In this document: positions 7,666 to 15,844 of the stretch, piece by piece
Position numbering within the stretch: the stretch's first letter is position 1
Layout of the letters: the number at the start of each line of letters is the position of its first letter
Assembly (NCBI RefSeq): GCF_001544515.1
Contig: NZ_FCOL02000024.1
Location: 1 to 64,000, forward strand
Origin: Caballeronia terrestris
GTDB lineage: Bacteria; Pseudomonadota; Gammaproteobacteria; Burkholderiales; Burkholderiaceae
Length of the DNA: 64,000 nucleotides
Direction: 5' to 3'
The notes under the pieces: model-generated
Told to the model about the DNA's origin: nothing
The model's database searches: none
The model's input: the letters and a program-made list of their open reading frames with translations, nothing else
Position numbers and translations under genes: made by a program

Positions 7666-9324
7666 TTAGCTGCCACGGCGCGGTGCGCGCGGGCCGTCGT
7701 TGCGGCGCGTGCTGTAACCGTCGCGCGAACCGCCGCCGAAGCCGCTGCCGCCGTCACGCGAACCGCCGCGATAGCCGCCGCCGTCGCTGTTGCCGCCACG
7801 GTAGCCGCCGTCGCGCGCGCCTGCGCTTGCCGGCTTGTTGCCCCAGCCGCCCGGCTTGCCCGAACCGCCGGTGCCCGTGCCGCCGCCGCTGCCGTAACGA
7901 CGGCCACCCGACGAACCGCCGCCCGGACGGCCACGTCCGCCGCCGAAGCCGCCACGGCCACCGCTAGGCGCCGACTTGCGCGGCTCGAAGCCGGCAATGA
8001 CGTTCACCGCGAGCGGCGCACGCACGAAGCGCTCGATGCGCTTGAGCGCACCTTGCTCGGCGTGATGCACGAGGCTCACCGCCGTGCCGGTACGGCCCGC
8101 GCGGCCCGTACGGCCGATACGGTGCACGTAGTCTTCGGCGAACTTCGGCAGATCGTAGTTGAACACGTGCGTGATGCCGGGGATGTCGATGCCGCGAGCC
8201 GCGACGTCGGTGGCCACCAGCACGCGCACGCGGCGCTCGCGCAGCGCGCGGATCGTGCGGTTGCGCGCGCCCTGCGGCAGGTCGCCGTGCAGCGCGGCCG
8301 ATTCGAAGCCGGCGTCGGCGAGACGGATCGCGAGCTGGTCGGCGTCGTTCTTGGTCGCCGTGAAGACGATGGCCTGATCGAGGTCGGCGTCCCGCAACAG
8401 GTGGTCGAGCAGACGATCCTTGTGATCGCGGTCATCGACGTAATGCACGGTTTGCGCGATGTTGTTCTGCGCTTCGAGCTTCTGGACGATCTCGATGCGT
8501 TCCGGGTTCTTCAAGAGACGGCCGGTCAGCGAGCCGATCTTGCCGTCGATGGTGGCCGAGAACAGCAGCGTCTGGCGCGAAGCGGGCGTCGCGGCGACGA
8601 TCGTCTCGATGTCGTCGATGAAGCCCATGTCGAGCATGCGGTCGGCTTCGTCGAGGACGAGCATCGTCAGGTTCGACAAATCGATACGGCCGCGTTCCAG
8701 GTGATCGAGCAGGCGGCCCGGCGTTGCGACGAGGATTTCGGGGTTCTTCGCGAGCAGCATCAACTGCTGGCCGTACGCGACGCCGCCGAGAATGCTGACG
8801 GTGCGCAGGCGGCGAAGATGCTTGCCGTAGTTGGTCGCGGCGGCCGTGACCTGCATCGCGAGTTCGCGCGTCGGCGTGAGTACGAGCAGGCTCGGGCGTG
8901 CGACGGGTTGCTGGCGGCGCGCCGGGCGGCCGTTCGGGTCACGCGGTTCGCGCGGCTGCGAGGCTTGCAGCTTTTCGAGTTGCGAGAAACGCTCGATGGC
9001 GGGCAGCATGAACGCCGCGGTCTTGCCCGAACCGGTCGGGCTGGAAACGAGAAGGTCGCGTCCGGCGAGCGCTGCGGGAATCGCGCGCTGCTGCACGGGC
9101 GTCGGGACCTGATAGCCAGCGGCCGTCAGGGCGGTAACGATGTCGGCGGACAGGCCGAGCGATTCGAAGCTCGGGCCTTCAGGAACGGCCAGCGCTGCCT
9201 GAACGGGCGGAGTGGCTTGAATCGGTGCTTGAATGGGGGGCGATGCCGGCGCGACTGTTGCGTCCGTGCCGAGTGCTTGTGCTGCGATGGTGTCCAACGG
9301 GCTCTGGGTATTGCTCGAAGTCAT
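7666..9324 (-). CDS. DEAD-box ATP-dependent RNA helicase with RGG-rich tail (RhlE-like)
   Basis: A 552-residue helicase. After an Ala/Pro-rich N-terminal stretch (1-50) come the Q motif (PSFESLGL, TPVQQRAIP), motif I SSPTGSGKT (95-101), PTREL, DEAD (LVLDEADRMLDMGF), SAT (LFSATI), and in the second RecA domain ATDVAARGIDIP and HRIGRTGRAG. It unwinds RNA duplexes in ribosome assembly or mRNA decay. The last ~100 residues are almost only G, R, S, Y and D with repeated GGYRGG and GGSRDGG elements, a disordered RNA-binding tail. ATG at 9324 follows CAAGGATCGAC; an extension to 9429 has no support. The 391-base gap upstream suggests a long 5' leader. Confidence 0.95.
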   Translation of the reverse strand: MTSSNTQSPLDTIAAQALGTDATVAPASPPIQAPIQATPPVQAALAVPEGPSFESLGLSADIVTALTAAGYQVPTPVQQRAIPAALAGRDLLVSSPTGSGKTAAFMLPAIERFSQLEKLQASQPREPRDPNGRPARRQQPVARPSLLVLTPTRELAMQVTAAATNYGKHLRRLRTVSILGGVAYGQQLMLLAKNPEILVATPGRLLDHLERGRIDLSNLTMLVLDEADRMLDMGFIDDIETIVAATPASRQTLLFSATIDGKIGSLTGRLLKNPERIEIVQKLEAQNNIAQTVHYVDDRDHKDRLLDHLLRDADLDQAIVFTATKNDADQLAIRLADAGFESAALHGDLPQGARNRTIRALRERRVRVLVATDVAARGIDIPGITHVFNYDLPKFAEDYVHRIGRTGRAGRTGTAVSLVHHAEQGALKRIERFVRAPLAVNVIAGFEPRKSAPSGGRGGFGGGRGRPGGGSSGGRRYGSGGGTGTGGSGKPGGWGNKPASAGARDGGYRGGNSDGGGYRGGSRDGGSGFGGGSRDGYSTRRNDGPRAPRRGS

Positions 9325-9715
9325 GTCGATCCTTGAAACGGGAAATGAGGCGTCGGCGCCAATCGGCATACCCAAGTCGTCGGATTCAGCGAGCGAAGAA
9401 ACAGCGAGCAAATCGAAAAACGGGGGCAACTCGCGACAGTGAAGGCGAGCTTTGTTGTTAGAAGCTGTATCGGATACGGCAGGCCGGGAGGGCGCTGTCG
9501 TCAGCCTGGTGCATGACGGGCCGAATGAGGCCTAGCAAGGAGGGGACAGTTTCTAAACTGGATTGGAGCAAAACGCTACGAAACGCCGCGCTGCGTTAAA
9601 AACTTAGTTCACAGTGAAGCGCGTAGACGCAAGTATATCGAAATTTGTTGCAGTGCGCCAGATAATAAGACGGCACCAGTGCGGAAAACCCTGCGCCGGG
9701 CCGTCAGCATGCGGT
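9325..9715. other. Gene-free region: probable helicase leader and promoter
   Basis: This 391-base stretch between the helicase and acyl-CoA-binding protein genes (both minus strand) has no credible reading frame. Its right part is A/T-richer; on the minus strand a TATACT hexamer near 9631-9636 could be a -10, which would give a leader of about 300 bases. No terminator is evident after the upstream gene. Confidence 0.35.
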
Positions 9716-9985
9716 TCAGGCGGACGCGCCGCTTTTTAGAGATTCGACGAGGTCAACGTATTGCTGCTTCGCCTCGTCCTGCGGCGTGCCCTTGAGCGCG
9801 GACCACGCTTCGTATTTGTACTTGCCGGCGATGTCGGCGAAACCGGGCTTGTCGCCCTGCACGTCGCCGGTATTCGCCTGCTTGAAGAGCGCGTAGAGAC
9901 GCAGGAGCGTCAGGTTGCCGGGCCGCTCGGGCAACTGCTTGACGTCGGCCTGGGCCTGGGCGAATTGCGCGTCGATGTCGCTCAT
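9716..9985 (-). CDS. Acyl-CoA-binding protein
   Basis: An 89-residue protein of the four-helix ACBP family. The family signatures PGNLTLLRLYALFKQANTGD and KPGFADIAGKYKYEAWSALKG are present, including the YALFKQA and KYEAW motifs whose Tyr/Lys residues contact the CoA phosphate. It binds medium- and long-chain acyl-CoA esters in the cytoplasm, buffering and trafficking them. ATG at 9985 is preceded by ACGAGGAGAACCCGG; the in-frame extension to 10033 does not match the family. It is divergent from tsaB, with 158 bases between starts. Confidence 0.95.
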   Translation of the reverse strand: MSDIDAQFAQAQADVKQLPERPGNLTLLRLYALFKQANTGDVQGDKPGFADIAGKYKYEAWSALKGTPQDEAKQQYVDLVESLKSGASA

Positions 9986-10143
9986 CCGGGTTCTCCTCGT
10001 TGCTATTTTGGGACGGACGATCATAGCAAGCATGCGCGGCGTGGCTGTCGAGGCTTTCTTCCAGACGAAAGCGCGTTTTTTTGCGATCGGCGACGCATAA
10101 GGCGCGCGGCTCGACCGTTACGTCCCGCATTACAATGGCGCCT

Positions 10144-10992
10144 ATGACACGCACCGTTTTGCTCGCCCTCGATACATCGACCGAATTCTGCTCGGTCGCG
10201 CTGCTTCTCGCCGATACCGATAATTCATCAAGCGCCGTGGCCGTGAGCGCCGTCACGGTGCCGAACGCCGTCACGGCTCCAAACGCCGCCGCGCCGCAGT
10301 ACGTCACCGGGTCGAGCCGCGTGTGGTTTCGCCACGAAGCGACGGGCGCGGTATCGAGCACGCGGCTTTTGCCCGCGATCCGCGAACTCTTCGATGACGC
10401 CGGCCTCGCGCTCGCCGATTGCACGGCGATCGCGTTCGGCGCCGGTCCGGGCTCGTTCACCGGGCTGCGGACGGCGACGGGCGTCGCGCAGGGGCTCGCT
10501 TTCGGACTCGGCGTGCCGGTCGTGCCGGTCGGCACCTTGCTTGCGTGCGCGGAATTCGCGCGTCTGCGGGAGCCGTCGGTGACGCGCGTGCTCACCGCGC
10601 TCGACGCCCGCATGGACGAGGTCTACTGGGCCGACTTCGAATTCGATCCCGCCGCCGGCGACTGGCGCACGATCCGCCCCGCATCGCTCGATGCGCCGGA
10701 CGCGCTCGTCCTGCCCGACGTGCCTTTCACGCTCGCCGGCAACGGCGCGGCGGCGTTCGGCGAGCGGCTGCCTGCGGTGGCAGCGGCCGCGCGTGTCGAT
10801 CACGAGGCGTTGCCGCATGCGCTGCCCGTCGCGCTGGCGGGCTTGCGTGCGCTGCGTGCCGGTCGCACGGTGCCGCCCGAACTCGCCGCGCCGGAGTATG
10901 TGCGCGACAAGGTTGCCCAGACCACCGCCGAACGGCTCGAAGCGCGCGCCGCGAAGGACGCGCGGGGCAAGGAAGAGGAGCCGGTACGGTGA
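10144..10992 (+). CDS. tsaB: tRNA threonylcarbamoyladenosine biosynthesis protein TsaB
   Basis: A 282-residue member of the ASKHA fold starting MTRTVLLALDTSTEFCSVAL. The G-rich segment AFGAGPGSFTGLRTATGVAQGLAFG is the TsaB signature. With TsaD and TsaE it forms the complex that places the threonylcarbamoyl group on A37 of ANN-decoding tRNAs. It is longer than E. coli TsaB (about 231 residues). Much of the excess is a low-complexity Ala/Val/Pro/Asn insert at about residues 30-55, coded by near-repeats of GCCGTCACGG and AACGCC. ATG at 10144 is chosen on homology (10135 is also ATG, with weak ribosome sites for both). First gene of an overlapping operon with rimI. Confidence 0.93.
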   Translation: MTRTVLLALDTSTEFCSVALLLADTDNSSSAVAVSAVTVPNAVTAPNAAAPQYVTGSSRVWFRHEATGAVSSTRLLPAIRELFDDAGLALADCTAIAFGAGPGSFTGLRTATGVAQGLAFGLGVPVVPVGTLLACAEFARLREPSVTRVLTALDARMDEVYWADFEFDPAAGDWRTIRPASLDAPDALVLPDVPFTLAGNGAAAFGERLPAVAAAARVDHEALPHALPVALAGLRALRAGRTVPPELAAPEYVRDKVAQTTAERLEARAAKDARGKEEEPVR

Positions 10993-11483
10993 GCGGGGTG
11001 CTGCTCGCGGATCGCTATCTGTCGTCGATGACGGAGGGCGATCTCGACGAAGTCGCCGCCATCGAAAAGCTCGCCTACGAGTTTCCGTGGAGCCGCGGCA
11101 ATTTTCAGGATTCGCTCAGGAACGGCTATTTCGGCGTGTGCATGCGGCATGTGACCGGAACGCTGGTCGGCTATTGCGTGCTGATGCCGGTCGTCGACGA
11201 GATGCATCTGCTCAATCTGTGCGTCGCGCCTGCCGCGCAGCATGCCGGCGCGGGGCTCGCGCTGCTGCGCGAGGCGGTGCGGATCACGCGGGCCGAGAAG
11301 CTCGACGGTGTATTGCTCGAAGTACGGCCGTCGAATCCGCGCGCGATCCAGCTCTACGAGCGCTTCGGGTTTTCGGCGATCGGGCGTCGCAAGAATTATT
11401 ACCCCGCGCGGCATCGGTCGCGCGAGGACGCAATCGTCATGCGTCTGTCGTTTTCGAAGGAGGGCGCGCATGGCGCTGCATGA
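10989..11483 (+). CDS. rimI: Ribosomal protein S18-alanine N-acetyltransferase
   Basis: A 164-residue GNAT protein beginning with GTG (MSGVLLADRYLSSMTEGDLD). It has the RimI features: EKLAYEFPWSRGNFQDSLRNGY, VDEMHLLNLCVAPAAQHAGAG (acetyl-CoA loop), LLEVRPSNPRAIQLYERFGF and GRRKNYYPA. It acetylates the N-terminal Ala of ribosomal protein S18. The acetyl-CoA loop reads QHAGAG rather than the usual QGKGFG-type pattern. GTG at 10989 overlaps the tsaB stop as GTGA, with GAAGAGGAG upstream, implying translational coupling. The tsaB-rimI pair is common in Proteobacteria. Confidence 0.93.
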   Translation: MSGVLLADRYLSSMTEGDLDEVAAIEKLAYEFPWSRGNFQDSLRNGYFGVCMRHVTGTLVGYCVLMPVVDEMHLLNLCVAPAAQHAGAGLALLREAVRITRAEKLDGVLLEVRPSNPRAIQLYERFGFSAIGRRKNYYPARHRSREDAIVMRLSFSKEGAHGAA

Positions 11484-12582
11484 ATCGATGCTGGAAGAGT
11501 TCGGGCTCGGGCCGGTTTGGGTTAGACGGCGGAGTGGGGCGGGGTCGGCTGGGACACTTGCTGATGATGCGGTTGGGCAGCCTGCAGCGCGGACGGATGA
11601 AGCGGGCTTAGCGTCCGCGTTGCCGCCACGGAACGCTGATGGTTCGCGGGCGCCTGCACCGCCGTTGCGAACCGTCGAAACGCTACAAACAGCCCCGCCT
11701 TTGACGCAACAAGTCGAAACGCCACGGGCAGTTCAGCCTCCGACGCAGGATGTCGAGCCGGTGGACGCGTCAGCGTCATTCGCGCAAAACATCGAAGCGC
11801 CGCGAACTCCTACGTCGCCGCCCCGAACCGCCGACGCGACGCGAACGCCTGCATCATCCCCGCGAACCGCCGAACCGCCGCAACCCCCCGCCGACTACTT
11901 CGACGCCCCGCCTTTCGACGATCTACCGTGGCTCGATGACGACCCCGTCGCGCCTTCAACGCCCGCCGCGATAGAACCGCCCGCCGACACCCACACCCTC
12001 GACTGGCCCACCCTCGCCGACCGCGTCGCGAACTGCCAGCTTTGCCGCCTCTGCGAGCGCCGTACGAACACGGTTTTCGGCGTCGGCGACCGCGAGGCCG
12101 ACTGGATGCTGATCGGCGAGGCGCCGGGAGAAAACGAGGACAAGCTCGGCGAGCCGTTCGTCGGCCAGGCGGGCAAGCTGCTCGACAGCATGCTGCGCGC
12201 CGTCACGCTCGCGCGCGATTCGAACGTCTACATCGCGAACGTGATCAAGTGCCGCCCGCCGGGCAACCGCAACCCGGAACCCGACGAAGTCGCGCGCTGC
12301 GAGCCGTATCTGCAGCGCCAGGTCGCGCTCGTGAAACCGAAGGTGATCGTCGCGCTCGGCCGCTTCGCCGCGCAGAGTCTGCTCAAGACCGAGGCGAGCA
12401 TCGCGTCGCTGCGCGGTCGCGTGCACCAGTACGAAGGCGTGCCGGTGATCGTGACCTATCATCCGGCGTACTTGCTGCGCAGCCTCCCCGACAAGGCAAA
12501 GACCTGGGCCGACCTCTGTCTCGCGAAGAAAACCTACCGCGAAGCCCTCGATGCGCTGGGAGTCGCGCAGGGCGGCAACTAA
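11470..12582 (+). CDS. Family 4-type uracil-DNA glycosylase with long proline-rich linker
   Basis: A 370-residue protein. Residues 178-360 are an iron-sulfur uracil-DNA glycosylase: CQLCRLC (Cys189, 192, 195) and Cys261 and Cys277 as candidate 4Fe-4S ligands, motif GEAPGENED (216-224), EPFVGQAG, NVIKCRPPGNRNP, and TYHPAYLLR near the end. It removes uracil from DNA to start base excision repair. Residues 1-20 (MALHESMLEEFGLGPVWVRR) look like a conserved short helix. Residues 21-175 are a disordered Pro/Thr/Arg/Ala-rich linker with degenerate PRT(A/P)xxTRTP repeats. ATG at 11470 has AAGGAGGG 6 bases upstream and overlaps rimI by 14 bases. Downstream it overlaps the DUF1853 gene as TAATG. Confidence 0.92.
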   Translation: MALHESMLEEFGLGPVWVRRRSGAGSAGTLADDAVGQPAARTDEAGLASALPPRNADGSRAPAPPLRTVETLQTAPPLTQQVETPRAVQPPTQDVEPVDASASFAQNIEAPRTPTSPPRTADATRTPASSPRTAEPPQPPADYFDAPPFDDLPWLDDDPVAPSTPAAIEPPADTHTLDWPTLADRVANCQLCRLCERRTNTVFGVGDREADWMLIGEAPGENEDKLGEPFVGQAGKLLDSMLRAVTLARDSNVYIANVIKCRPPGNRNPEPDEVARCEPYLQRQVALVKPKVIVALGRFAAQSLLKTEASIASLRGRVHQYEGVPVIVTYHPAYLLRSLPDKAKTWADLCLAKKTYREALDALGVAQGGN

Positions 12583-13529
12583 TGGATACGGAGCGGCTCG
12601 TCGATGCCTACGGCGACGTCACCGTCCGCGATCTCGCGTGGCTGCTCTTCGCGCCCGACCTGCTGCGGGCGAGCCCCGCGGGCGCCCCGCTCGCGCATCC
12701 TTTCGAAACACCGTCCGAACGTGACGCCACGCTCGACTGGCTCGCCGCCCTCGATCGCGATCCGGCTCCGCTGCACGAGCGCGCGCGCAATCCGAAACTC
12801 ACGCGGCTCGGCTTCTACGCCGAAAGTCTCCTCGAATATTTCCTGACGCACGGCCCGGCCGCGAGCCTCGTCGCGGCGAATGTGCCGTTGCGGCGCCAGC
12901 GTGTGACGATCGGCGAATTCGATTTCCTGCTGCAAACCGCGCGCGGCGCTCGCCTGCACTGGGAACTGGCGGTGAAGTTCTATCTGCACATCGGCGACGG
13001 TTCCGCCGCGACGGCGCGTCTTTCCGACTACGTCGGCCCCAATCTGCAGGACCGCTTCGACCTGAAGCACGAGCGTCTGCTCACGCATCAACTCGCGCTG
13101 ACGTCGCGCGCGGAATTCGCGTCGCTCGGATTCGAGGGGCCGTGGGAGCCGCAGTTGTACATCAAGGGGCGGCTTTTCTATCACGGTGAGAGCGTGACGC
13201 CGGCGCCCGAACTAGGCGACGCGCATCTGCGCGGCTGGTGGCGCACGGTGTCGGAGTGGGGTGCGCTGCATGCGGAATCGGACGATGCCTGGGTTGTCCA
13301 GCCGCGTCTTGCGTGGCTCGCGTCGCGGCGGCTCGCGGCGTCGGATGGCGACGCCTTGCTGGCGGACGCCACTACGATCCGCGAAAGCCTCTCCAACACC
13401 GTGTCGCCGACGATGGTCGCCGCTTACGGGCGCAATGAAAAAGGCGAGTTCGTCGAACGTTCGCGCGGCTTCATCGTCCCGGACGACTGGCCGGAACGCG
13501 CGCGCGAATTCGCCCTCACCACCATCTGA
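12582..13529 (+). CDS. DUF1853 family protein
   Basis: A 315-residue cytoplasmic protein of unknown biochemical role that fits the DUF1853 family. Visible features are DLAWLLFAPDLLRASP near the start; RLGFYAESLLEYFLTHGP; a central block RQRVTIGEFDFLLQTARGARLHWELAVKFYLHIG; and RFDLKHERLLTHQL. The GEFDFLL...HWELAVKFYL arrangement (an acidic residue, then E-x-K on the next strand) resembles the PD-(D/E)xK nuclease core (E/D...ExK). That would suit a repair partner of the glycosylase in front, but this is inference. ATG overlaps the glycosylase stop by one base, so the genes are translationally coupled. It converges with thiD and overlaps its 3' end by 14 bases. Confidence 0.75.
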   Translation: MDTERLVDAYGDVTVRDLAWLLFAPDLLRASPAGAPLAHPFETPSERDATLDWLAALDRDPAPLHERARNPKLTRLGFYAESLLEYFLTHGPAASLVAANVPLRRQRVTIGEFDFLLQTARGARLHWELAVKFYLHIGDGSAATARLSDYVGPNLQDRFDLKHERLLTHQLALTSRAEFASLGFEGPWEPQLYIKGRLFYHGESVTPAPELGDAHLRGWWRTVSEWGALHAESDDAWVVQPRLAWLASRRLAASDGDALLADATTIRESLSNTVSPTMVAAYGRNEKGEFVERSRGFIVPDDWPERAREFALTTI

Positions 13530-14328
13530 AAAAGTGATGTACCGGCCCGACGCCGTGACCGACGTCGAGCCTTGCGCTCTGTTCGATCGCGCCCGTCAGG
13601 TAGCGCTTGGCTTCGGTGGTGGCGTCGGCGAGGCCGTCGGTTTGCGGGATCAGCGCCGCGATCGCCGACGAAAGCGTGCAGCCCGTGCCGTGCGTGTTCT
13701 TCAGCGGCACGCGCGCGCCGCCGAGCCTGAGCGCGCCGCCGCTTTCCACGAGCCAGTCGGGGCTGTCGGCGGAGGCGAGGTGGCCGCCTTTCATCAGCAC
13801 CGCCCGCGCGCCGAGCGCCAGGAGCGCTTCGCCCTGGCGGACCATCTCGTCTTCGTCGGCGGCGCTCGTCGTGTCCAGCAGCGCCGCCGCCTCCGGCAGA
13901 TTCGGCGTGACGAGTGTCGCGAGCGGCAGCAGTTCGTCGCGAAGCGCGGCGACCGCTTCCGGCGCGAGCAGCGCGTGATTGCTCTTCGAAATCATCACGG
14001 TATCGAGCACGACGTGCTGCGGATGATGGCGCCTCAGCGCATCGGCGACGGCGCGCACGATATCTGCGTTCGCGAGCATGCCGATCTTTACGGCATCGAT
14101 GCGGATGTCGTCGAACACGGCGTCGAGCTGGGCGACGACGAACGCGGCGTCGGGCGTGTGGATCGCCGTCACGCCGCGCGTGTTCTGCGCCGTCAGCGCC
14201 GTGATGACGCTCGCGCCGTACGCGCCGAGCGCCGAGAACGCCTTCAGGTCGGCCTGGATGCCCGCGCCGCCGCCGGAATCGGAGCCGGCGATCGTGAGGA
14301 CGTTGGGAATCGGTCTGGTATCTGGCAT
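13516..14328 (-). CDS. thiD: Hydroxymethylpyrimidine / phosphomethylpyrimidine kinase
   Basis: A 270-residue ribokinase-fold enzyme that phosphorylates HMP and HMP-P to HMP-PP for thiamine synthesis. It starts MPDTRPIPNVLTIAGSDSGG followed by GAGIQADLKAF, the ThiD substrate site. It also has TPNLPEAAAL and the anion-hole and catalytic motif KNTHGTGCTLSSAIAA near the C-terminus (the Asp of the usual DTxGAGD motif is replaced by the ThiD-type T-H-G-T-G-C). ATG at 14328 lies 4 bases after the thiE stop. Last gene of thiM-thiE-thiD. Confidence 0.96.
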   Translation of the reverse strand: MPDTRPIPNVLTIAGSDSGGGAGIQADLKAFSALGAYGASVITALTAQNTRGVTAIHTPDAAFVVAQLDAVFDDIRIDAVKIGMLANADIVRAVADALRRHHPQHVVLDTVMISKSNHALLAPEAVAALRDELLPLATLVTPNLPEAAALLDTTSAADEDEMVRQGEALLALGARAVLMKGGHLASADSPDWLVESGGALRLGGARVPLKNTHGTGCTLSSAIAALIPQTDGLADATTEAKRYLTGAIEQSARLDVGHGVGPVHHFFRWW

Positions 14329-14332
14329 GGGT

Positions 14333-14986
14333 TCAGGGCTTCAATGTGATCGTCTCGCGCAACCGGGCGGCGGCATCGCGCGGATCGGCGGCGCGGCAGA
14401 TCGCCGAAACGACCGCCACGCCCGCCGGACGCGCGCGCATCACGTCGGCGGCGTTGTGCAACTGGATTCCGCCGATCGCGACCGTCGGATAGCGCGACTG
14501 TGCGCACAGCGCGGCGAGGCCGTCGATGCCGCAGGGCGCGGAGGCGTCGGTCTTGGTGGGCGTTGCGAAGACGGGGCCGGCGCCGAGGTAATCGACGAGG
14601 TCGCCTAAAGCGTTCGCCTCGTCCACTTCGGCTGCGCACGACACCGACAGGCCGATCAGCGCATCCGGCCCCATCAGGCGGCGCGCAACGTCCGCGGGCA
14701 AATCGCGCTGGCCGACGTGCACACCGTCGGCGCCGCACGCGAGCGCGATATCGACGTGATCGTCGATGACGAGCGGCACGCCCGCCGCGCGCGTGATCGG
14801 CAGCAAATCGCGAGCGAGCGCGAGCCACGCGCGCTTGTGCCACTCGGGCGCGCGGAGTTGCACGACGGTCGCGCCGCCTTCGATCGCCGCACGGGCCACG
14901 TCGAGCGATGCCGCATGGCCGCCGCACTGCACAGGGTCGAGCACGAGATAAAGGGAAAGATCGAAGGCGGGGCGCATGCCGATCAC
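14333..14986 (-). CDS. thiE: Thiamine phosphate synthase
   Basis: A 217-residue TIM-barrel protein that joins HMP-PP and HET-P to thiamine phosphate. Recognisable parts are YLVLDPVQCGG, VVQLRAPEWHKRAWLALARDLL, VPLVIDDHVDIALACGADGVHVGQRDLP, IGLSVSCAAEVDEA, YLGAGPVFATPTKTDA and PTVAIGGIQ with the phosphate-binding Gly pair. GTG at 14986 overlaps the thiM stop as GTGA; ATG at 14977 (MRPAFD) is an equally possible start. No clear Shine-Dalgarno sequence is present at either, which favours translational coupling to thiM. Confidence 0.95.
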   Translation of the reverse strand: MIGMRPAFDLSLYLVLDPVQCGGHAASLDVARAAIEGGATVVQLRAPEWHKRAWLALARDLLPITRAAGVPLVIDDHVDIALACGADGVHVGQRDLPADVARRLMGPDALIGLSVSCAAEVDEANALGDLVDYLGAGPVFATPTKTDASAPCGIDGLAALCAQSRYPTVAIGGIQLHNAADVMRARPAGVAVVSAICRAADPRDAAARLRETITLKP

Positions 14987-15798
14987 GCCGCCGTGACGTC
15001 GCGCGCAACGAGCGTCGCGGCGAAGCTTACAGCGTCAAGCGAGGCCAGCCGGTCGAGATAGGCCACGGCGAAGCTGCCGGGCAGCGCGGCGTCGCGCGCG
15101 GCGAGTTCGCCCGCGATCGTCGAATAGGCGACGGCGGCGACCGTCGCGAGCCAGTATTCATCAGGCCCGGCCGACGCGCCCACGAACGCCGCGACCGTCG
15201 CTGAGAGCGCGCAGCCGACGCCCGTCACGCGCGTCATCAGCGGCGAGCCGTTCGAGAGCGCGACCGTGCGCCGGCCATCGGTGATGTAGTCAGTGGCACC
15301 CGTCACGGCGACGACCGCCTGCGTTTTCAGGGCGAGGATCTGCGCGGCGTCGAGTGCGGCATCGGTGGCGGCAGTGCTGTCGACGCCGCGTCCGCTCGCC
15401 ATGCCACCCGACAGGCTGATGATTTCCGAGGCATTCCCGCGAATCACCGCCGGCTTCGAATCGAGCAGATCGAGCGCGAATTCCGTGCGGAACGCAAGCG
15501 GGCCGACCGCGACCGGATCGAGCACCCAGGGCTTTCCGGCGGCGTTGGCGGCATCGACGGCGACGCGGATCGCCTTCGACTGCGGCACGTCGAGCGTGCC
15601 GAGATTCACCGAAAGCGCGTTGGCGATTCCCGCGAACTCGCCGGCTTCCTCGCGCGCGACGACCATCGCGGGCGCGGCGCCGATCGCGAGCAGCACGTTC
15701 GCCGTGAAGTTGGTGACGACGAGGTTCGTCAGGCAATGGACGAGCGGTGCGTTCTCACGCACGCGCGTCGCGAACGAATGGAGATCGGCGGCGTGCAT
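14983..15798 (-). CDS. thiM: Hydroxyethylthiazole kinase
   Basis: A 271-residue ThiM that phosphorylates 4-methyl-5-hydroxyethylthiazole, a salvage step. Markers are PLVHCLTNLVVTNFTANVLLAIGAAPAM at the N-terminus, KPWVLDPVAVG, VIRGNASEI, and the ATP site VTGVGCALSATVAAF with the catalytic Cys of the GxGC motif. First gene of the salvage trio thiM-thiE-thiD. Only 46 bases separate it from the preceding lplT gene and no TPP riboswitch is recognisable there, so it may be read from the lplT promoter. Confidence 0.97.
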   Translation of the reverse strand: MHAADLHSFATRVRENAPLVHCLTNLVVTNFTANVLLAIGAAPAMVVAREEAGEFAGIANALSVNLGTLDVPQSKAIRVAVDAANAAGKPWVLDPVAVGPLAFRTEFALDLLDSKPAVIRGNASEIISLSGGMASGRGVDSTAATDAALDAAQILALKTQAVVAVTGATDYITDGRRTVALSNGSPLMTRVTGVGCALSATVAAFVGASAGPDEYWLATVAAVAYSTIAGELAARDAALPGSFAVAYLDRLASLDAVSFAATLVARDVTAA

Positions 15799-15844
15799 GG
15801 TCGTTAAAAAAGGAAAACGGCGTTCGCAGCGGTCGCTGCAAAAA

